A model generated the notes under the pieces. That model made no database searches and had not been told where the DNA came from. It saw nothing but the letters and a program-made list of their open reading frames with translations. The position numbers and the translations under genes are program-made. DNA of 5,601 bases. Source: Bacillota bacterium. Lineage in GTDB: Bacteria; Bacillota; Clostridia; Lachnospirales; Lachnospiraceae. Shown one piece after another: positions 5,090 to 5,601 of this stretch. How positions within the stretch are numbered: the stretch's first letter is position 1; each line of letters starts with the position of its first letter. The stretch is from NCBI GenBank assembly GCA_023458855.1, contig JAEWWQ010000084.1, positions 1-5,601 on the forward strand, in the 5' to 3' direction.

Positions 5090-5601
5090 ATGTCAAAGAA
5101 AGATATTGTATTAAAAGCATTCAATAATGAAGCGGTGGAAAGAGTTCCGGTAGGTTTCTGGTTTCACTTTGTAGTCGGAGATGAATTCAATCAGGGTGTC
5201 GAGAAGGAAGAAATCGTTCAAAAAAATATTGCAGGACATAAAAAATTCGTGCAGGATTTCCAGCCGGATTTTGTGAAATTAATGAGTGATGGATTTTTTG
5301 CATATCCAAACAAAGAACTTGCAAAGGGAGCAAGTATTAGCGAACTCAAGAAAATAGAGCCAATCGGCGAACACCATCCATGGATCGAAAAGCAGGTGAA
5401 ACTGGTTAAGGAATTAACAGATGCTTTTGGAGAAGAGGCAGCGACTTTTTATAATATCTTTGCCCCTGCGACCTATGTAAAATTTTTATTAAAGGATTCT
5501 GGGAAAGACGTTACGATTGAAGATTACTTTAAAGAGGACCGGGAAACATTAAAACATGTTTTAGATGTGATCGCAGAAGATATTAAAGTATTATCCAGAC
5601 G
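5090..5601 (+). CDS. Uroporphyrinogen-decarboxylase-family protein (methyltransferase-like), 3'-partial
   Basis: The first 170 residues are present and the frame is open at the window edge. The start MSKKDIVLKAFNNEAVERVPVG has the Arg-Val-Pro block (18-20) typical of the UroD/MtaA/CmuA superfamily, followed by GFWFHF (22-27), DFVKLMSDGFFAYP (60-73) and NIFAPATYVKFL (122-133), as in the clostridial branch of that family. AAGGGAG at 5077-5083 lies 6 bases before the ATG. True HemE carries a conserved W-M-R-Q-A-G-R-Y block near the N-terminus, which is absent, so haem synthesis is unlikely. Members of this branch often move methyl groups to or from corrinoid proteins or thiols, but the catalytic C-terminal part is outside the window and the substrate is unknown. 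There is no cobalamin riboswitch consensus upstream; it may be co-transcribed with the tRNA-Cys. Confidence 0.85.
   Translation, partial: MSKKDIVLKAFNNEAVERVPVGFWFHFVVGDEFNQGVEKEEIVQKNIAGHKKFVQDFQPDFVKLMSDGFFAYPNKELAKGASISELKKIEPIGEHHPWIEKQVKLVKELTDAFGEEAATFYNIFAPATYVKFLLKDSGKDVTIEDYFKEDRETLKHVLDVIAEDIKVLSR

Noticed and set aside
5090..5601. HemE (haem-pathway uroporphyrinogen decarboxylase)
   Set aside because: The conserved N-terminal block with the RQAGRY sequence is missing, so this belongs to the broader methyltransferase-like superfamily.

Overview
The window looks like chromosomal DNA of a low-GC Gram-positive bacterium. A clostridial genome, perhaps Lachnospiraceae, fits best: it is AT-rich, has strong AGGAG-type Shine-Dalgarno sites, and carries a dedicated ECF vitamin-type transporter operon and a UroD-type methyltransferase-family gene. 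This assignment is inference from style and gene content, not from a search.

Layout. (1) 1-1116: a rhodanese domain fused to a TtcA-like PP-loop ATPase, a sulfur-transfer/thiolation enzyme whose true start may lie upstream of the window. (2) 1120-4298: a promoter and a three-gene ECF transporter operon. It encodes an S component of the UPF0397 type, one protein with two fused ABC ATPase domains, and an EcfT/CbiQ-type transmembrane coupling protein. The genes are separated by 3 bases or overlap by 26 bases, so they should be translated as one unit and form one complex. The substrate cannot be read from the sequence. (3) 4299-5089: about 790 bases with no ordinary protein gene but much structure: a good promoter, a 32-codon ORF with five Cys codons (four in a row), a strong intrinsic terminator, an imperfect 20-bp stem enclosing more hairpins, a tRNA-Cys(GCA), and a 16-codon mini-ORF ending in a Cys codon. 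(4) 5090-5601: the 5' part of a uroporphyrinogen-decarboxylase-family gene that runs off the window.

The most interesting part is region 3. The poly-Cys leader ORF, its terminator, a possible competing antiterminator pairing and the downstream tRNA-Cys with no convincing promoter of its own suggest a ribosome-mediated attenuator that reads Cys-tRNA charging and controls supply of tRNA-Cys, and possibly of the methyltransferase gene. The promoter, ORF, terminator and tRNA can be seen directly; the regulatory logic is a hypothesis. The long stem-loop domain between terminator and tRNA matches no RNA class I can name.
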